This document shows, piece by piece, positions 11,939 to 26,661 of a stretch of 64,000 nucleotides of DNA (positions are counted from its first letter, which is position 1; each line of letters opens with the position of its first letter). A program made the translations under genes and the position numbers. The DNA is taken from the NCBI GenBank assembly GCA_037576195.1, contig CM075101.1:33728001-33792000 (forward strand). The letters are read 5' to 3'. The DNA comes from Phytoseiulus persimilis (lineage: Eukaryota; Arthropoda; Arachnida; Mesostigmata; Phytoseiidae). The notes beneath the pieces are model-generated. The model ran no database searches. It saw only the letters and a program-made list of their open reading frames with translations, and was not told the DNA's origin.

Positions 11939-14900
11939 GACCTGAAGAAGTTGTCTGCCTCTCGGCTCGCTCTCCCACTTTCTCCGTGGTCGGCGCGGAT
12001 GAAATAGCCGCCATCACCGTAAGAGAGAGGCCGCCACCACCACTCGAAAAGACAGCGGAGCCGGCAAGATCTCCGAGCTCGCGTCGGAGTGCGCGGGCTT
12101 TCTCATATCCTCGGGAGAATGACAGAAATGAAGTGATCGAACGTGCGGTACACGAACTCGAACGACTTGGAACACGGTGGCGCGAAGTTTGCACTTCCCG
12201 CACGGTGAAATCTCAAGTACAGAAGCTTGCGTGGGTTCCAGCCCTGAGCACAACGGAGATTCTTCGCACGCATCGCACGCTACGTCGAATGTGAGTCCGA
12301 CACGACTAGCGGGTTTGTGTTCAGTACGTCGCTTGATAATGTCTCGACGGTAGGGGGAGAGTCCATGTGCTCCTGAAGAACTCGACCTCTCTTTGGGACC
12401 GGTGGGGATCCCCGGTCGGGATCGGTTTTACCATAGAAAAGTTGTGCTGGGATAGTTCGCACAGATGAAGCAGTCTAGTTGAGGACTCAATGCCTCAACG
12501 GTCGTTCCCCCCATCTTGGCGGTGTTCTGCGCGGCTTCCAGCCGCGAACGCTCCAGGATTGAGATGCGGTCGTCAGCCAGCCGTCAGTGGCAGTAGTATT
12601 CTTCCGACGCACCAGAGTGCTGTTTCTCCCTACCAATCTCGATGATTCATTCATCGATTCTACCGCGTGCTAGTTCTCTTGATGTAGAAGCGAATGGTCT
12701 TCTGGACGACCTCAGACTCTGCTCGGTCCGTGTGTCGATTCGACTCCGAGAGCTTCGATGCTGTTTGCTGGGCTTGATGGAAAGTTCGTTCGAGCTGATC
12801 TCGCTGACGCTCCCTGCTGTTTCTATGTAAATATCCTTCTGGGTATGCAACAAGCGTCGACTGTTGCAAGCTGTGCTGACAGTAGCAGCGCAAGTTTTGA
12901 GCGAGTCAGTCGAGTGGTCGGCTCCGCGGACGGCCACGAGAGTGTCCCAGCGACCCGCTCACCTGGTTCGTCGAGTCCAATCGGTACGCGACCTGTCTTT
13001 GTCCCCTCCAACCTTCGGATTCCTGAACTTTCGAAGGAGTTCAACAGGAGGAAACAGAAGCCACGGCTCACGCCTGTCTGACCATCAAGGAACGAAAGCC
13101 GGAAACTCGCCACTAGAAATATTCCATTGCAAAGTTAGAGAGCAGAATTTTAATGAACTGAGTTGGCTTATTCGTGCATAAAGTCCAGCAGAAATATTCG
13201 CGACCAGCAAGCAACCAACTGGGTATCTCTGTGTGATGAGAACTCTCAGCTGCATTTCAACATGCCAGTTTTGGGGACTCAGCACCGCACTGGGTTGTCC
13301 TTTCTCTTTCGATTCGGAGGCTGAGGTACTCAAATGATCCTGAGTCGGAATTTGAGGGGGAAAAACCGACATGAAACGAGAGTCGTATGAAATTCAATAT
13401 TAGCCGACTCGAGCGAGTTTGTGTCAATCGCTCGATAGCATCTCTTTGTTTGTCTTCCCTTCCTCTCACTCGTGCATGCGCATCAAACTCGCTCTGAGTA
13501 AATGAGCATCCGATTCAAAAAGCCGTTGCTCTCCACCATTCCTCCGTGCAGCGGGGATCTCGACTCGGAACACAGGCCGGGGAACCGCTGTGGAGTGCGG
13601 AAAGCGTTCGGAGACCCTCGGAACTCGATTAAACTCGGCTGGCAGGTCGACCCTAGTGCGAGGGTCGCAGCCAATTCCTGAACACTTTTCCACTATTGGA
13701 ACCGGAGGAAGAACCGAAGCGGCCATCATTTTGTCGCTTCTCCTCGGCGAGGAACAACAGCGCGAATGAGCAAACGAGCAGCCCACTGTCGGCGCTTCCT
13801 CTACCGACAAGCCGGTGCTGAGAGTCAAACTCATGTCGACGAACTGAGACGTTGAGTGGAACACCTATATAGGAATGGAGACGAGAGAATCAGGAGAAGA
13901 CGCGGCTGGGAGCAGCAGGAACGACAACAACAGGCGGAATTGTGCTGACCCTGCTTTGTCTTGAGACAACGCGTCGGTTGGAGCGAACGAGGTGCGCACC
14001 TTGTCGTCTGTCCGCCCTGTTGGAGGAGGAGCGGATAGAGGCCGAGACGCTAGGGGGGACGAGCGGCCGCAGGCGAGCTCCGCGGGAACAAGGAGGCAAA
14101 CAGAAGTAACGTCCGTCAGCTTGTTTCCTCGCCCACCCTCGCGTTCTCTTCCTCCGCTCAGGTGCTGGCTGCCTGTTCAAGTCTTAACTCCGAACAAATG
14201 AAGCATTCAACTGTTGTCAGACTCCGATTCTTTCACTGCTTCGGCTTATTCCGTCAGAATCCAGCAAAGCCGCTCCAGAGGGCTACATCGATTCGGTCAC
14301 GTGTCCGCTCTTATTCCTGTCCTTGAAAACCCTCTATTTTTCTCCGGTTCTTCGATTGGGAACGGAGGCGTTCGCGGACTCCCGCGGTCGCAAAGCTTCA
14401 ACAATGTTCTCGAGTGGGCTGCGGAGCAACAACAAGCGCGGCTACTTTTTTTTCATTGAAACGGGAATAGTCAAGGTTGAGCACGCCGTCCGGGCGGCCA
14501 AGCATGGTCCACGGGTAGAGTTGGCTCCCTAGCTGGCCAGGGAGGCAAGACTTCTCCCAGCAAATTACTCGGGCACTAATTGCTTGAAGCCCGCCACCTT
14601 CTGCAGCCAACCAAACCGCTAAGGACCTCCAGCGGTTCGTAATGAAAGTATGCATGGCCTGAGGCTGGTGATCCTCAGAGGAATCCTCGGGCTGGGTTGG
14701 GTTGGCGTTATTCCCGCCTGCTTCGTCGGCCCGGTTCTCGTTCCGTTCGAGTCCGACCTCGTGCATGTTTTACTCTTGGCCTGCCTTCCATTGCGACTGG
14801 AGCGCTCGATGCTTGTGCGGTGCATCCGAAGCAACCATCGAGCATGAGGGATAGAGATTCTACGACTGGGATGTCCAGGTATCGGGATGCTCGTGCGCAG

Positions 14901-17900
14901 CCTGAAACGGAAGGACTTCTGGACGTTCGGAGCTTCTTCTCCCGAGCTGCCCCCGGCAGAATGGGATAAGACCTCGTGGTGTACAACTCATTTGGCTATC
15001 GAACCAAAGGTTTCAATGCAATTGTACGTGAGTCGAAGCGACTTGAAACCAAAGAGATTAGACAGTCAGGTCTAATCGGCCGCGGAGCTCCCCAGTGCTT
15101 CGAGCCAGGAATACTCAAGTCCCCGTACTTCCCCGACAGGAATAGAAGAACTCAGGAGCACGAGGAACAAAACGAGGCCCTTAGGTGATCAACGTCCTCT
15201 GTGTCGAGGGGCCTTTCCGTGTACGCGCTGACGCCGGTTCCGCAGTTTCCTCAAAACGACACGGGACAAGAGACGAGATTCGTGTTCGGTTCTCGAGCGG
15301 AGTATACTTTTTCATGCAGCGTTAGAAAGTCTCTTTTCGTATGAGAGGAGCACTCGTGATCTGAATCGATTGGCTCTTGGTGGCTCGGTTCGCTCCAGTT
15401 GCCCACGCGTGTGCTATGGATTCGCGCAACTTCCACTCCAGGCTTGGGCTCAACGTGAAGTCGGCGTCACAAGCGTGCAAGAGAAAGCAAGTGAGCCAAA
15501 GGAAAAGAAGTAGCCGGGCGGCTTCTCCCAAAATATCCCATTAGAGAAGAAGCCGGTCCGCCGGCCAACGATGACAACTAGAAAATAAGGAGCACTTCGA
15601 CATCACAGGAGTGCTTTCGTTTGAGTTAGTCAAGCCTCTTTGAGAAGTACAACGGAGCCTATTTCGTTGTCTCTGTTACTTCCTGGAGAGATTGTGCATC
15701 GATCACTTCCTGCACGGGATTGGAGTTTACTCTTGAATCGATTCCTCAGCCGATTTTGGGTGAGTTCCATTTCGTTCCTTGCTCCATCCTCGCAGCTTAT
15801 TTAGCCCGTCTCCTCCGTTCTCTTCGAGACAAGCGAGCGAGCGAGCGACATACCGCACTCCTTGCGTCGGGACTCGGACGTTGCTTCGGGTTCAATAGGC
15901 TCTGACATGCTGGTTATCAACGTGGCGTGCAAAGTGCTCGGCAGCGGGAGGGAACGCGTCTGAAATTCATCTCACAATGGCGGCCCGCTGCGCGGCTGAG
16001 GAAGACGTGTCAACCGACATCCGATGGCGTGGGCCGGGATGGTTGTTTGATCCGTGACCGGCAAATTTATTCAATAAGAAACTCCGTTGCCGGTGTTCGA
16101 TGGTCAGCTATCGGAGCTGGCATCAAACGCAGGTTGGGCCCGAGCTGTGGAGCGAACAGTGTCGAGAACAAAGGAAGGGAAAAACGGACGTTTAAAGCTT
16201 CACACGAGAACCGCAACCGGCGCCGCCGAAATCACCAGATCGAGCAGCATGAGCTCTGACGCGGGTCCTGTTCCAGACGGATGGAACAGGGATGTTTTTT
16301 CCTCCTTACGTTTTGTTCACCTCGCTGCGTTTCATGAGCGAATGCTGCTTGTTGGTCGCGAAAACGGGACCGCGACATAAGACGTGTGGCTGCCGAGTAG
16401 CTCTGCCCTGATTCAGAGTGTTGCGCGAATACAGTCTCGCTAACGTTTCGCGTTCCAGCCAAAGTCTCATAGCGTGCTGTCACGGTCGAACGAACCGAGC
16501 CGATTGCATGACACGGCTAAGGTCGACATATCTCGTGCGGTCATCTCGTGCAGATCCTCAAGTAGGAGGTCACAACGGCCCCATCAACTCGCTCCGGGTT
16601 CACAAGGGACGCAGTGGAAATAGCGAACCAGCGGACGATAAACTCACGTTGCATCACACAGCGGGGTCAACATGGACCTGAACAACGACACTTCTCATGA
16701 TATTGCCTCACGCTGTTGAGGCGTCCGTCCACCCTTTGACAACAAAAGCAGTCGCGACATCATCCGTACGCAGCCATTCCTCGAGCAAAGTGCAAAGTTC
16801 GACGGAGTTCCCCCGGTCGCTGGAGTATCACAAGCTTCTTCACCACAAGCAACGGCGGTCGCGGGATCGACTTTTGATGGCTGGGATAACAAGAGAACAA
16901 CGGGACGGCGGCGGCGATCGTCGCCAAACTAACCCGTGAGGCTTTGCGGTTTATTCCATCGCCCTCGAACTTCACTGTGATGATAGCATGTGAAGGGTCG
17001 AGGGAAATTATAAAACGCTGACCGGCTCAGTGGGAAGAATGTGGTCGCGGTTGGAGCAGCGATGTCCACAACCACTCACCCAGTGCAGATAGCTTTGGCA
17101 TCGCGGAATTTGGGCAACTGCTGGAGCTTTCACGAGGCATAGTTCTGCGGCTTTCTGCGGCGTCCTCAGGTTGCACGCGCACGGTACCGCTTTGTACCGC
17201 CGGCCCAAGTCGGAGAGACTCGGGGAAGACTGTCCCTGCTGTCGTTGCCGAAAGTGCCGCCGTCGTCGTCGTCATTGCCACGTCACTCCATACAGAATTA
17301 TCGTGGCCTAATGTAGCGTATCGGAGCGTTGAGGCCAAGTGACAAAAGCGGAGAGGCGGAGAGAAAGAGGAAGATAGAGAGGAGGGAATGAACGCCAAAG
17401 GGAACTAACTCCGTTCAGAAAAACGATCGTCTCCCCTGTCGTTCGGCAGTGGAGTCGATCCGCCCGGTTCGGAGCAGACCCTGCTCGGATCGTTCACCTC
17501 GTCTCCCTTACTCAAAGAGATGGAGGAAGCTCGTTCTCGGGAACAGACTTTCATGTCACGATTATGCATTCCTCGCATTTTCCCAAACGAACGTCTCGCT
17601 TTCTGGTGGAGCTTGTCTCGAGTAATCCCAGCGTACCACAACGTCTCTGAATGAATAACATCCGCAACGGTCCTGGATGTTCTTGATTGGAGCGTTTCCA
17701 AAATCACCACAGACCCGTGCGCAGAAGCACTTCATCGGGAACTTCCCAGGTCGTTGATTAACTCATCAATCTCTCTTCGCTCTAAACCGTGTCCGCTCTG
17801 GCTATGGTAGAATCTATCCGACAATCTATCCATCTCGGAATTGACGCCGTGAGCATCGGGTGCTCATTGTGCCGCTCCTGGGCCAGTTCTCCTTCATCCA

Positions 17901-20900
17901 TTCTTCTTGGCAGCGGGGGCGAAGCTGACCGGGAGAGAATGGACTTATAGAATCTTGGTCCAATTAGGTTTCCATTCCTCGACCGCACAATGGGCAAGAC
18001 AAGGGCGTCGTGCGAAGCAGGTAGGAGTCGGTAGATGTTGCTCGAAATGGGCTTCTCATTGAGTGCGTGGTGCCTGCTTCAGTCCATACATCGCGGCCGC
18101 AAGATACGTAGCGGTGGCTATTGTAGTGGTTTGCTCTTCTACGTGCATGTAAGTCGAGTGAAGAACGCGCTGGCTTCTTTTTGTTTTGTCACGAGTCTCT
18201 CGTCGCCCTGAGTCCCGAGCGTGCATGATTGTCGGCGTGAGGGTCATTCATGACCTTGAGCGAATGCCGCATTGTTCTGAGGTAATCCGTAGCGTAAACA
18301 CGCCGTTGTCGAGACCAAACGAAAGAGGGAAGACGATGCTCATGCAGCCGCTCTCGATGAGTGAAGCCGACGAATCATTCAGCGGAACTTATGAAACATC
18401 TTCCTAGGGAAACACGCCATCGTAGCAACCCGATCAAACAATGAGAGAACGGCGACACGGGTTCAATACACTGAGTGACGGTCCTCGACGAACGGCTCAA
18501 AACACGGAATGTATTATACAACAACAACGCGAACCAGCGAGCGAAAGAAAATCAGTCAGAGCTTTACCAACTCTGTGGGTGCCTCCGATGGCCGGCTCCG
18601 AACGAGGCAATTTGAGATACGGCTCCTACCCAACAGATTGAGATGTTATCGGGCTCAGGTTACAAGCTGCACGGCAGATGCCCGCCAGCAGAGGGACGTG
18701 CGCTCCGATTCGTAGCTGGCCACAACCTCGATGGTTTGCCCTGCTGTCCGTAAACACAGTATGTTCGGATGTAGAGGTAAACCGCGATCTGATTCCTGGA
18801 TAGAAACTGAAGAAATGATTGGCCGGGCTTGATCGTTGACCGCGCTCGCTCAACAGACGTGACCGAGATCTGTTGCACTCGGAGGAATGCGATGATCCAG
18901 CGGAATTATGGATGGTCGGCCAACGAAGCTGCTGGGAGTAGGTTTGTGGAGATCCCGTTCACTCCGAGCAGGCCAGCGATCAATAGAAGCAAGTCATGGA
19001 AAAGAATTCACGGGGTCCCACATTGGTGAGCCAAGGTCGACTGGCTTTTCCAGGGAGCACGACCCGCAGTCGCGTCACCAGTTTCTCGACTCTTGCAGCT
19101 CGCTGTCCACGCTCGAAGACTTCGTACGCGTCAAGTACTGATCGCATGGGATTCGAGGGAAGTCTTCATCCACGAGATAAACTCCAATCAGGAGGTTTGT
19201 TTTCCATCGCTGCTCCTCTCGTCACCGGTTTCGTTCAGGCTCGCGAAAAGGACCATGAGATGTTGGGAAAGCTCTCCGTTTTCCGCATCGTGTCATGCTC
19301 GACAGCAATCTTATCCGAGTTCGCTCCGACCGCCGACGCTCATATCTAATGCGCTCCTTTCGGAAGTCGCTATCAGAGGTGCGCTCTGCTATGTTCTTGT
19401 TCACTTGCAGGAAAGAAAGGTCGGCCACTGAGAACGAGTCTCTGTCTAGCTGCCATGGAGCCGCATTCTAATTATTGCTCCACCTATCCACTGGGATGGT
19501 CAGCAGCGCGCTGGCGAAACAAGCAGCCGGAGGGATGGCAAGCAGAGCAGCCGGACAAGCAGTAGGTGGCGCGAATGAAATTGTCGGCCACCAACAGGCA
19601 TTGTTCGAAGACCCACGTGAAGAACAACGAGATGGAGAGAGAAGGGCTATTCACATCGCGTGACCCACACACATACACGAACGGCACGCAAGACGTGCTG
19701 GGGACGTGTTGCGTCCGTCCACAAGAGAGATACGACCAACCAAAGCCGATAGCATGTCCCGTTTGTGGAAACCAGTGGCCAGCCCTATTAGAGGCACCTG
19801 GGAAGAGAGGACCGACCGCTCCGTTGAGCTTGCCGTTGGCGTTCCTCCGCGGGTTTAGTAGTCGACATTGAGCGGAGAACAACCGAACAGTTTTATCCCG
19901 AGCACAGAGCAAGTCTTTACAGGTTCCTAAACTCGAGTGATTTCGAAAGGTCTCTGGATGTTTCCACCGCTCACGCGGATGCGTTTCACGAGAACTCATT
20001 GGAAGACCATTTGTAGGGAAGTTTGGAATATGAGTGTGGGCTTCCACCGATTCCGGTCGCTCTCGTGCCGCGTGCATAGTTTACTATCCCGTCCAATCAG
20101 ACTTTTACGTCAGATGCCGTTCCACCACAGGTTTACCCTCTTCCTCAACTCCCAGGAAAACGGGGTTGATTACTGTCGGTTAGTTTATTAGCTTCATATA
20201 AGGTAGTTCTCCCCCCTTCAGATTCATGGCTTGCGTTCCCCCTCTGGGAGAAGAGCTTTGGCCATCCCATCGTCCGTGGATCATGTTTTGCCGCTCTGAA
20301 ACATCTTCTCCTGCACCCCATCCTCCTGTGTCCCGCGCCTTCCCCAGACGCAGTTCCCAATCCAGTTCCCAATTGAAGATTTTCACCGCAGGAGATGCGC
20401 GAACGATCAACCCAGTGATTGCTTGGGAAAGCCGCAAGCAAGCAGTTGGAGAGGATTTCGCAGAGCTCCTGAATTCCCTTACTCGCGATTCGTGAATAGT
20501 TTCCGAAGGGGAGGATTCGCGGCAGTCGGACAAACACGTAAGCGACATATTCAGAAGGACTCGCTGAGATTCCGACCACAATGCAAACGAATCTTGGTAA
20601 TGGCAGCGCCAAACGATGTTTCGGATCGCAATTAGCATACAACGGAGATGTTGGGAGGAGGACGCTACGCGCTCGCAGTGACACCTAACCCGAAATCCAA
20701 TCAACCTAATGCTCTTGGCTCGACCCTCCAACGTGAACGTCCGACTTCAAACCCCGCCAAAGCTGGCCAGGGAAGCGGTAGTTCGGCCTGTGCGGTCAGT
20801 CGTCGAGGAAATTAAAAACTCCGTGCTCTCTCAGTTCGTCCGACCAGGGGATGGAGGAGATTCCCGTCGCTGAGTATCGTCCGGTCACTCGCCTGCCCAG

Positions 20901-23068
20901 CCGCTCATCCGCTCGGTGACCCCCACGCGTGCACCTAAGCCCGCATACGGAAGAATCGGATTCCCGCGACGGGAAACTTCTTCGGAACCACGAGACGCTC
21001 AGATTTATCTCGTTGCGCTCAAGCTCGAGTCAGCGCCAGAATATCGATGGACGATGGGTTTGAATCCTCATCCCCAACCATCCGGCGGCTCGCTTGTTCC
21101 GCATCTGCCCTCGTCGCATCAGGCTGAAAGGTGAGAGGGCTCGAGAAAATCGTGGCAAAAAAAGCTGAAGACTGGCGAAAGAAAACCGGTATTATCAGGC
21201 GGACACTGGTGGAAGCGTTCCCGGGGAGGAACCGCGGGAATTCGTCTTCGTGTCCGACTGGCCGACCCACGAGGATCAGGAACGGATCCTTTCTCGAGGC
21301 CTGGTACGGCCGTCAGCAGCAACCCCAACTTGCACCTCTCGTTCATCGATTACACCTCATCTGTGCATCGGGTCATTCACTCCATCAATTCGAGAATCCA
21401 TCACTCCACTCCATCCTGTGAATCACTGAATGATTCATCAATCTCGTCAGGGATCGATCAGTTCGACGAATGATGGATTCCTTCTCGCCTCTCCGTCGGC
21501 AACAGCGACACAGGGAAACTGCGTCTTCGACCGCGTGTCGAGGTTGAGGCTCCACCTCGGTCCTCGACCACTAAGAGGAGGTCAAAAGCGCAAGCATTCG
21601 GATCATTCGGAGCGGGCCATACGGTAAGCTTATCAATGCGCATTGTTCGGGGACGAACCGCCTCTGATCAGACGTCTATTCTCACATTTGGATTCAACAA
21701 ACTGGCGACTGATTCACACGCTATCTGGCGTGAGGTCGGGAGCACGGCGCACGCCGGTTATAGGGGAAGCTCGCTGACAAAAAGGGAGTGTTCATTGATT
21801 ATGAACAAGCCGCCGGTGCCCCACAATCGTTATCAGCAGCCTCGAATGATTATTCAATATTCTCTGATCCTCTCAGAATGGATTCCGACAAGCGTTGTGC
21901 GATCGGTGTTCGATTTGCTAACTGGGTACCTCTTGACAAATGAACGGCGCAGCGCGACGTCACGGAGGGAAATATTTAGGGTTAATCGGATGATCACGGT
22001 TTTGCGAGCCGAGAACCCCGGCTGAAGTGGCTGCTCTCCCGCTTTCCTTGCGGAGCCTTCTCAACAGCGTATCAGCGTACACGTCGAAAGGAAAAACTCT
22101 CCCGAGCCTTGGCTTCATCCTCACTCCTCCCCTCGCTCCTCTCTGGCTGGTCAGCCAACCACACCGTACGCTAAAGGGCTGTCCGAGTCGCGGGTCGAGC
22201 AAGCGGAGGGACAAAAAAAACGGGCGTCCGACGAACGTGGATCATCTGATGCCTCGAGGCTTATCTAAAAATAAAATGCCCGGGGCTCGACGAGTGCGCT
22301 GCCTGTGGCTTGTTGTTGGCTGGGTTTGTGGTGCTGGAGAGAACCCAGTATTCAAGTCCTGATGCGGTCAGGTCGTCCGTTCGTCGCCCTGTTTCCGATT
22401 CCCGACGCGCGATCGAAACTCGCCATCGAGCTCGCGGCTCGACGCCGGTATCTCGACGCTCGACGCACTCCATAGCAAATCATTTTGTTCACAGCTGCTC
22501 AGAAAGCGTTGAGCTGGGAACGATCCAGAGGATGGAAGAACTCGGAGCGGCGCAAAATGATGAACGGGCCTTACGTGACGTCGTGCGAGAAACAAAAGCT
22601 GCTACCCGGAATCAAGACATCATTCGTAGCAAAGCTCGCAGCTGAACTCGTACGCCCCGACCGACATAGTCGACGCTCCCGATAGGGCTGCGATGTCGAA
22701 CGGGGAACGCTCGGGCCTTGAGGGTCCCGGGGACGGGGATTTCTCGATTGCTGATTCGTTCCGCCGCTCGGTACCCGAACTAGCTGAAGACTTGTTCGGC
22801 CGCGCGGGGAAGTGCTCGAGAAAAGCAGAGGTGACGGGAGCGAGGACGAGAATGTTTGTCCGTTTCGGACTGAAACGCTCGGATTGGGAGCGGTTTTACA
22901 ATACCCGCTTCCAAGCTACGCCGCATAGGCCGCATCCCCTCAGGGTTTGTGGAAAAGGACTTGAACGATTCAGGGGACACCGTCTGCTCTCCTGGGGAAG
23001 GTTGCGCGTCCTTTGAGGGGGAGAGTCCTGGGAACAGACACATCATTCTCAGAGGGTGCTTGGTTCGA

Positions 23069-23083
23069 TCTCTCTCTCTCTCT
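23069..23083. repeat. Short TC microsatellite
   Basis: This is a plain (TC)n dinucleotide run of about 15 bases. No splice site or gene could be tied to it. Confidence 0.7.
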
Positions 23084-26000
23084 TGTTGGATCGGATTCCT
23101 AATGCGAGTGCCGCCTCGAGAACTGTGGTAAGGTCGACTCGAGAAATCGGTGTAGACAGCCAGGATCGGATTAGTCGGCCAGGAGGGTCGTCATATGGGA
23201 GGAAAGCGGGCCGTCGAAAGCCGACAAGGAGAACGAAAATCGCCAGCATCGTCGCCGCAGGGGTCAGAGAGGCTTTGCGGAGCAGAGACAGAGGAGGGAA
23301 TGGGAAAAGAGGCGGACGGGAGCCGAACGGAGTTATCATCTTTTATAAATAGAAAAAAAAGAAGGAGCTCCGGCGAACAGCAAAGCTCTCAGAGGTTCGG
23401 AGAAAAATATTGAAGCGCCGAGAGAGTGTTCACCTGCTGGGAAAGGAAACGAGCTTTCGGAGAAAAACATTAGATTCAGGAAGGTGACGGACGCATGAGA
23501 CTTTCCGGGCGACTCTTCTTCTCCCTCTCCCCCCTGCCGCGAGTCTGTCCCATCGATCTGTGTCATCATCGAGCGAGTCTGTCGGCGGCGAAGACGACAA
23601 TTTTCAAAAGACGACAAGACCGACCGACTGACGTCCGTTGAACTGCTCGCACCTCGAGCGACTCCTCGTCCGAGTTCGCTGGGGCCTCAAGCTCCTCTGA
23701 TTTTGTGATTTTTTCCCCCTCTAGAAGCGTACGCTGTCCTTGGGTTTCAGCGTGAATTTCAATACCACCACAATCACAACCACCGATCTCAGCTTCCGTG
23801 CTCGCTGACAGGATGACGGACAAACCGAGGAAACGAGATTTTTCGGAGCATTCATCCATCCAACCGTCGTTCCTCCTCCACCTGCTGCGATGCTTTCACT
23901 TGAGCGTGCTCCAGGAACCTGCCACGTCAGCGCTCACAAAACCGGACCTTCGCTCGCCGACCGCGCGGAGAATCTGGAGCGCGAGCGACCGACTCGCCGA
24001 CCACCCAATTGGACGACCCGCAGGAGCAACACGTCGACAAGCTCTTGGAGGGCGCAGGCCGAGGCGGGCTCGCAGCCGGGCGCAGCGAGCTCTTAAATTG
24101 AAAATTGAGTGAGCATGGTGACCCTACTGATCATGGGTGTCAGAGCCTCAGTCGTGAGTGCTTAGATAGATTCGGGCAGACACCGAAATGAATCTCGACC
24201 CCCGGTGATTTTCAAGCACTCTAGTTCCCTCTCCAAGTTTCCGAAAGAGCTGCACGCTAAGGTCGCGCACGACTAGATACGCGGCAGGCCGTTGCGCTCT
24301 CTCCAGTCGCGGACACCTTTCAACTGCCGACCTTCCTCTGATAAACGGGCATCCTACGAGGGGGAGCATGATAGCAACGGGAATACCATGAGAGTAGATG
24401 GTAAACCGTCATACTCAAATTGACGATAATCCCTCGATTGTTCTTCTCATAGTTGGGCACGCCCTCCGATTCGGAGGAAAAATGTAGTTTGGAAACGTAC
24501 AGCGAGACTCTCCCGTCCAGGTCGCGGTTGTCTTGCAAACGAGGGGGGGAGGGGGGCTGCCGAGTCAAGGCGAGCTTCATCGCGGGACGAAGAGCTCGTT
24601 TCCAGTGGGAGGGGACGGGAAACATTCGAAACATTGCGTAATTCGAGGATTCGCATCGAGCCCATGTCGCAACCCTGGGCTCCCAGGATTCATACAGCGC
24701 CTCTTAATGAAGCGTTCCGAAATTCAGTTATTGATCCATCGATTTATTGGAGTGGAACAAGAAGGGAAACAGTCTGGAGGACTTGAAGATCATTGCGCCT
24801 CAGATCCCAACAACAGGGAATCGGCTCGTTCCTGTTCTAGATGGTCGTGTAATCTCTTTTGGGGGCTTGCATCCACGGGAGCGATCTACCAAGCTTTCGC
24901 GCCTGCCCGCGAAACTTTGGTTTTCCGGCGACGTGCAATTACTCGGCTTCTCCCTGATGGTGTCGGCTCAAAGAGAATAAGAATCTCGCCGCAAACAACG
25001 AAACTCGGATCATGGGCGCGTCCCTTCTCGTACAGTCAGATTTCCCCCACCAGAAACCGCCGCTTTCTCGGCGTTCGGTTCGATTCCAAGCATTCGACTC
25101 GCGTTCAAGAGGGAGGATCGTTTGTGGTGGCTCCTCGTGAGGAAACTTGGAATCACTAATCGTTGCGGTGAGTTAGCGGGGGCGGGGCTGGACGACCGGA
25201 ATAAAAACTCGGAGCTCGCGAAACTCGAAACCAGCAAACCGTTCTTCGCTTCGCCGCTCCTAAAACTCCTTGAAAAGCTCCCCAGCCGCTGGCATGGAGG
25301 TATGGGACGACGAAAGAGATGAAAACAGAATGTTGAGGTGAAACAGAGCAGAGCTCGTCCTTCTAAGAGTTCTGATTTCACGGAGAGCTCGCGAACTCTC
25401 GCCTTTTCAGAGAGAATTTACGCTCAATGCGTCCGGCATGTCCTTGTTTTGTTTATTCACGTGCGAATGAAAATCTGCTCTTGCTCGTTTGCTTGGTCGC
25501 TAGTGCGCGTCCTCGCGTTGGCGAGAACAAACGCGGACGGCGGGCGAAGAAAAATGGTTCACGAGTTTGCATGAGTGGAGCGGAAGATCCGTTTCGAATT
25601 CAGGACCGAAGGAAACAAAGGAGTGGATGTGGAAGGGGGAGACTGAATACGGTTCGATGGGTGAGCCCAACCCTCGAGAACGATCCGTCGACCCACAAAC
25701 CAGCCTGTCCGTTGAGGAACCGAGCAAAACGAGCGCAAATCCAAACTGACGCGCATCCCAACTCCTCGCAGTAGCGGAGCTCTACCCCGTCGACTGGGAG
25801 AGACGAACAGGAACGGTAGCATCACGAGAAGAGGGATTCCATCCAAAAACGATTCTTCTTCATAAGCAGACGCATCGACAAAAAAAAAGAGAGAACGACC
25901 CTTCCGCCCTACGCCCCGCCGGAGGGAGAGACGAAAATGCATCTTCACTTTCCCCACTCCTGGGCCGCGTTTCCCGTCCCAAAGCGCCAGGTTCTCCTCC

Positions 26001-26646
26001 TTACCATCTCCTCCTTCTTCGACCTGCACTCGTTTCAGGTCGAAACGGATGAGCGCCTTAAGCATTTCACGAGCTTTCCGCACGCTCTGAGCTGTGACGT
26101 TTGTTATCCTCACTGGGAAGCTACGCCCCCGGTCAAGGAACGGGGAGCCAACCCTACGCGAAGCAACCGGACCACCAGTCAGTCGAGGAATGCTCCGCTG
26201 CGGGACGAATGCGTTCCACTCGGATGCGTGTTACGTCCATGAATTGCTGGCGGCAACAGAAGGACTTCGCCCGAAACTGGAATCGAAGCACAGTGGAGCA
26301 GAATCGCTGTTCGCTGCTCCCGTGGTTCCCGACTCCTTCTGCGTCCTGCCGCATCTGCCATTGTTTTTAGGGGCTGTTCGAAACTTATCCAACTCGGCTT
26401 CCGTTTCCATGCTCGCACAAAGCTTCTCTCCGCCTTGAGGATTCGCTTTGGAACGTAAATCGGGAGCTTATCGCCGAATCGTCCGACGGTTTGTGGAGAA
26501 ACTCTATCCCGATGTTTGACGGTTTTCACTTCTTTGCTCTCGATGGCTTCCGATGTTCGCATGAATGGTACTCGGGCCGTTCCTCCAGGCCTTTGCCCAC
26601 ATTCGTGCTGAAGCATTGCCTTCCTTTCGGTTGTTCTCAGCCCCGA

Positions 26647-26661
26647 CCCCCCCCCCCCCCC
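26647..26661. repeat. Poly-C homopolymer of 15 bases
   Basis: Fifteen consecutive C residues are present on the plus strand. The exact length in the real genome may differ because such runs are error-prone in sequencing. No gene is associated. Confidence 0.8.

Noticed and set aside
16267-16296. Inverted repeat CCTGTTCCA/TGGAACAGG followed by a run of T, like a bacterial terminator
   Set aside because: The DNA is eukaryotic with spliced genes, so an intrinsic terminator makes no sense here, and no gene ends nearby.
24533-25159. Open frame of 208 codons on the plus strand
   Set aside because: It lacks any recognisable motif, begins in a G-rich run, and looks like other chance frames in this stretch.
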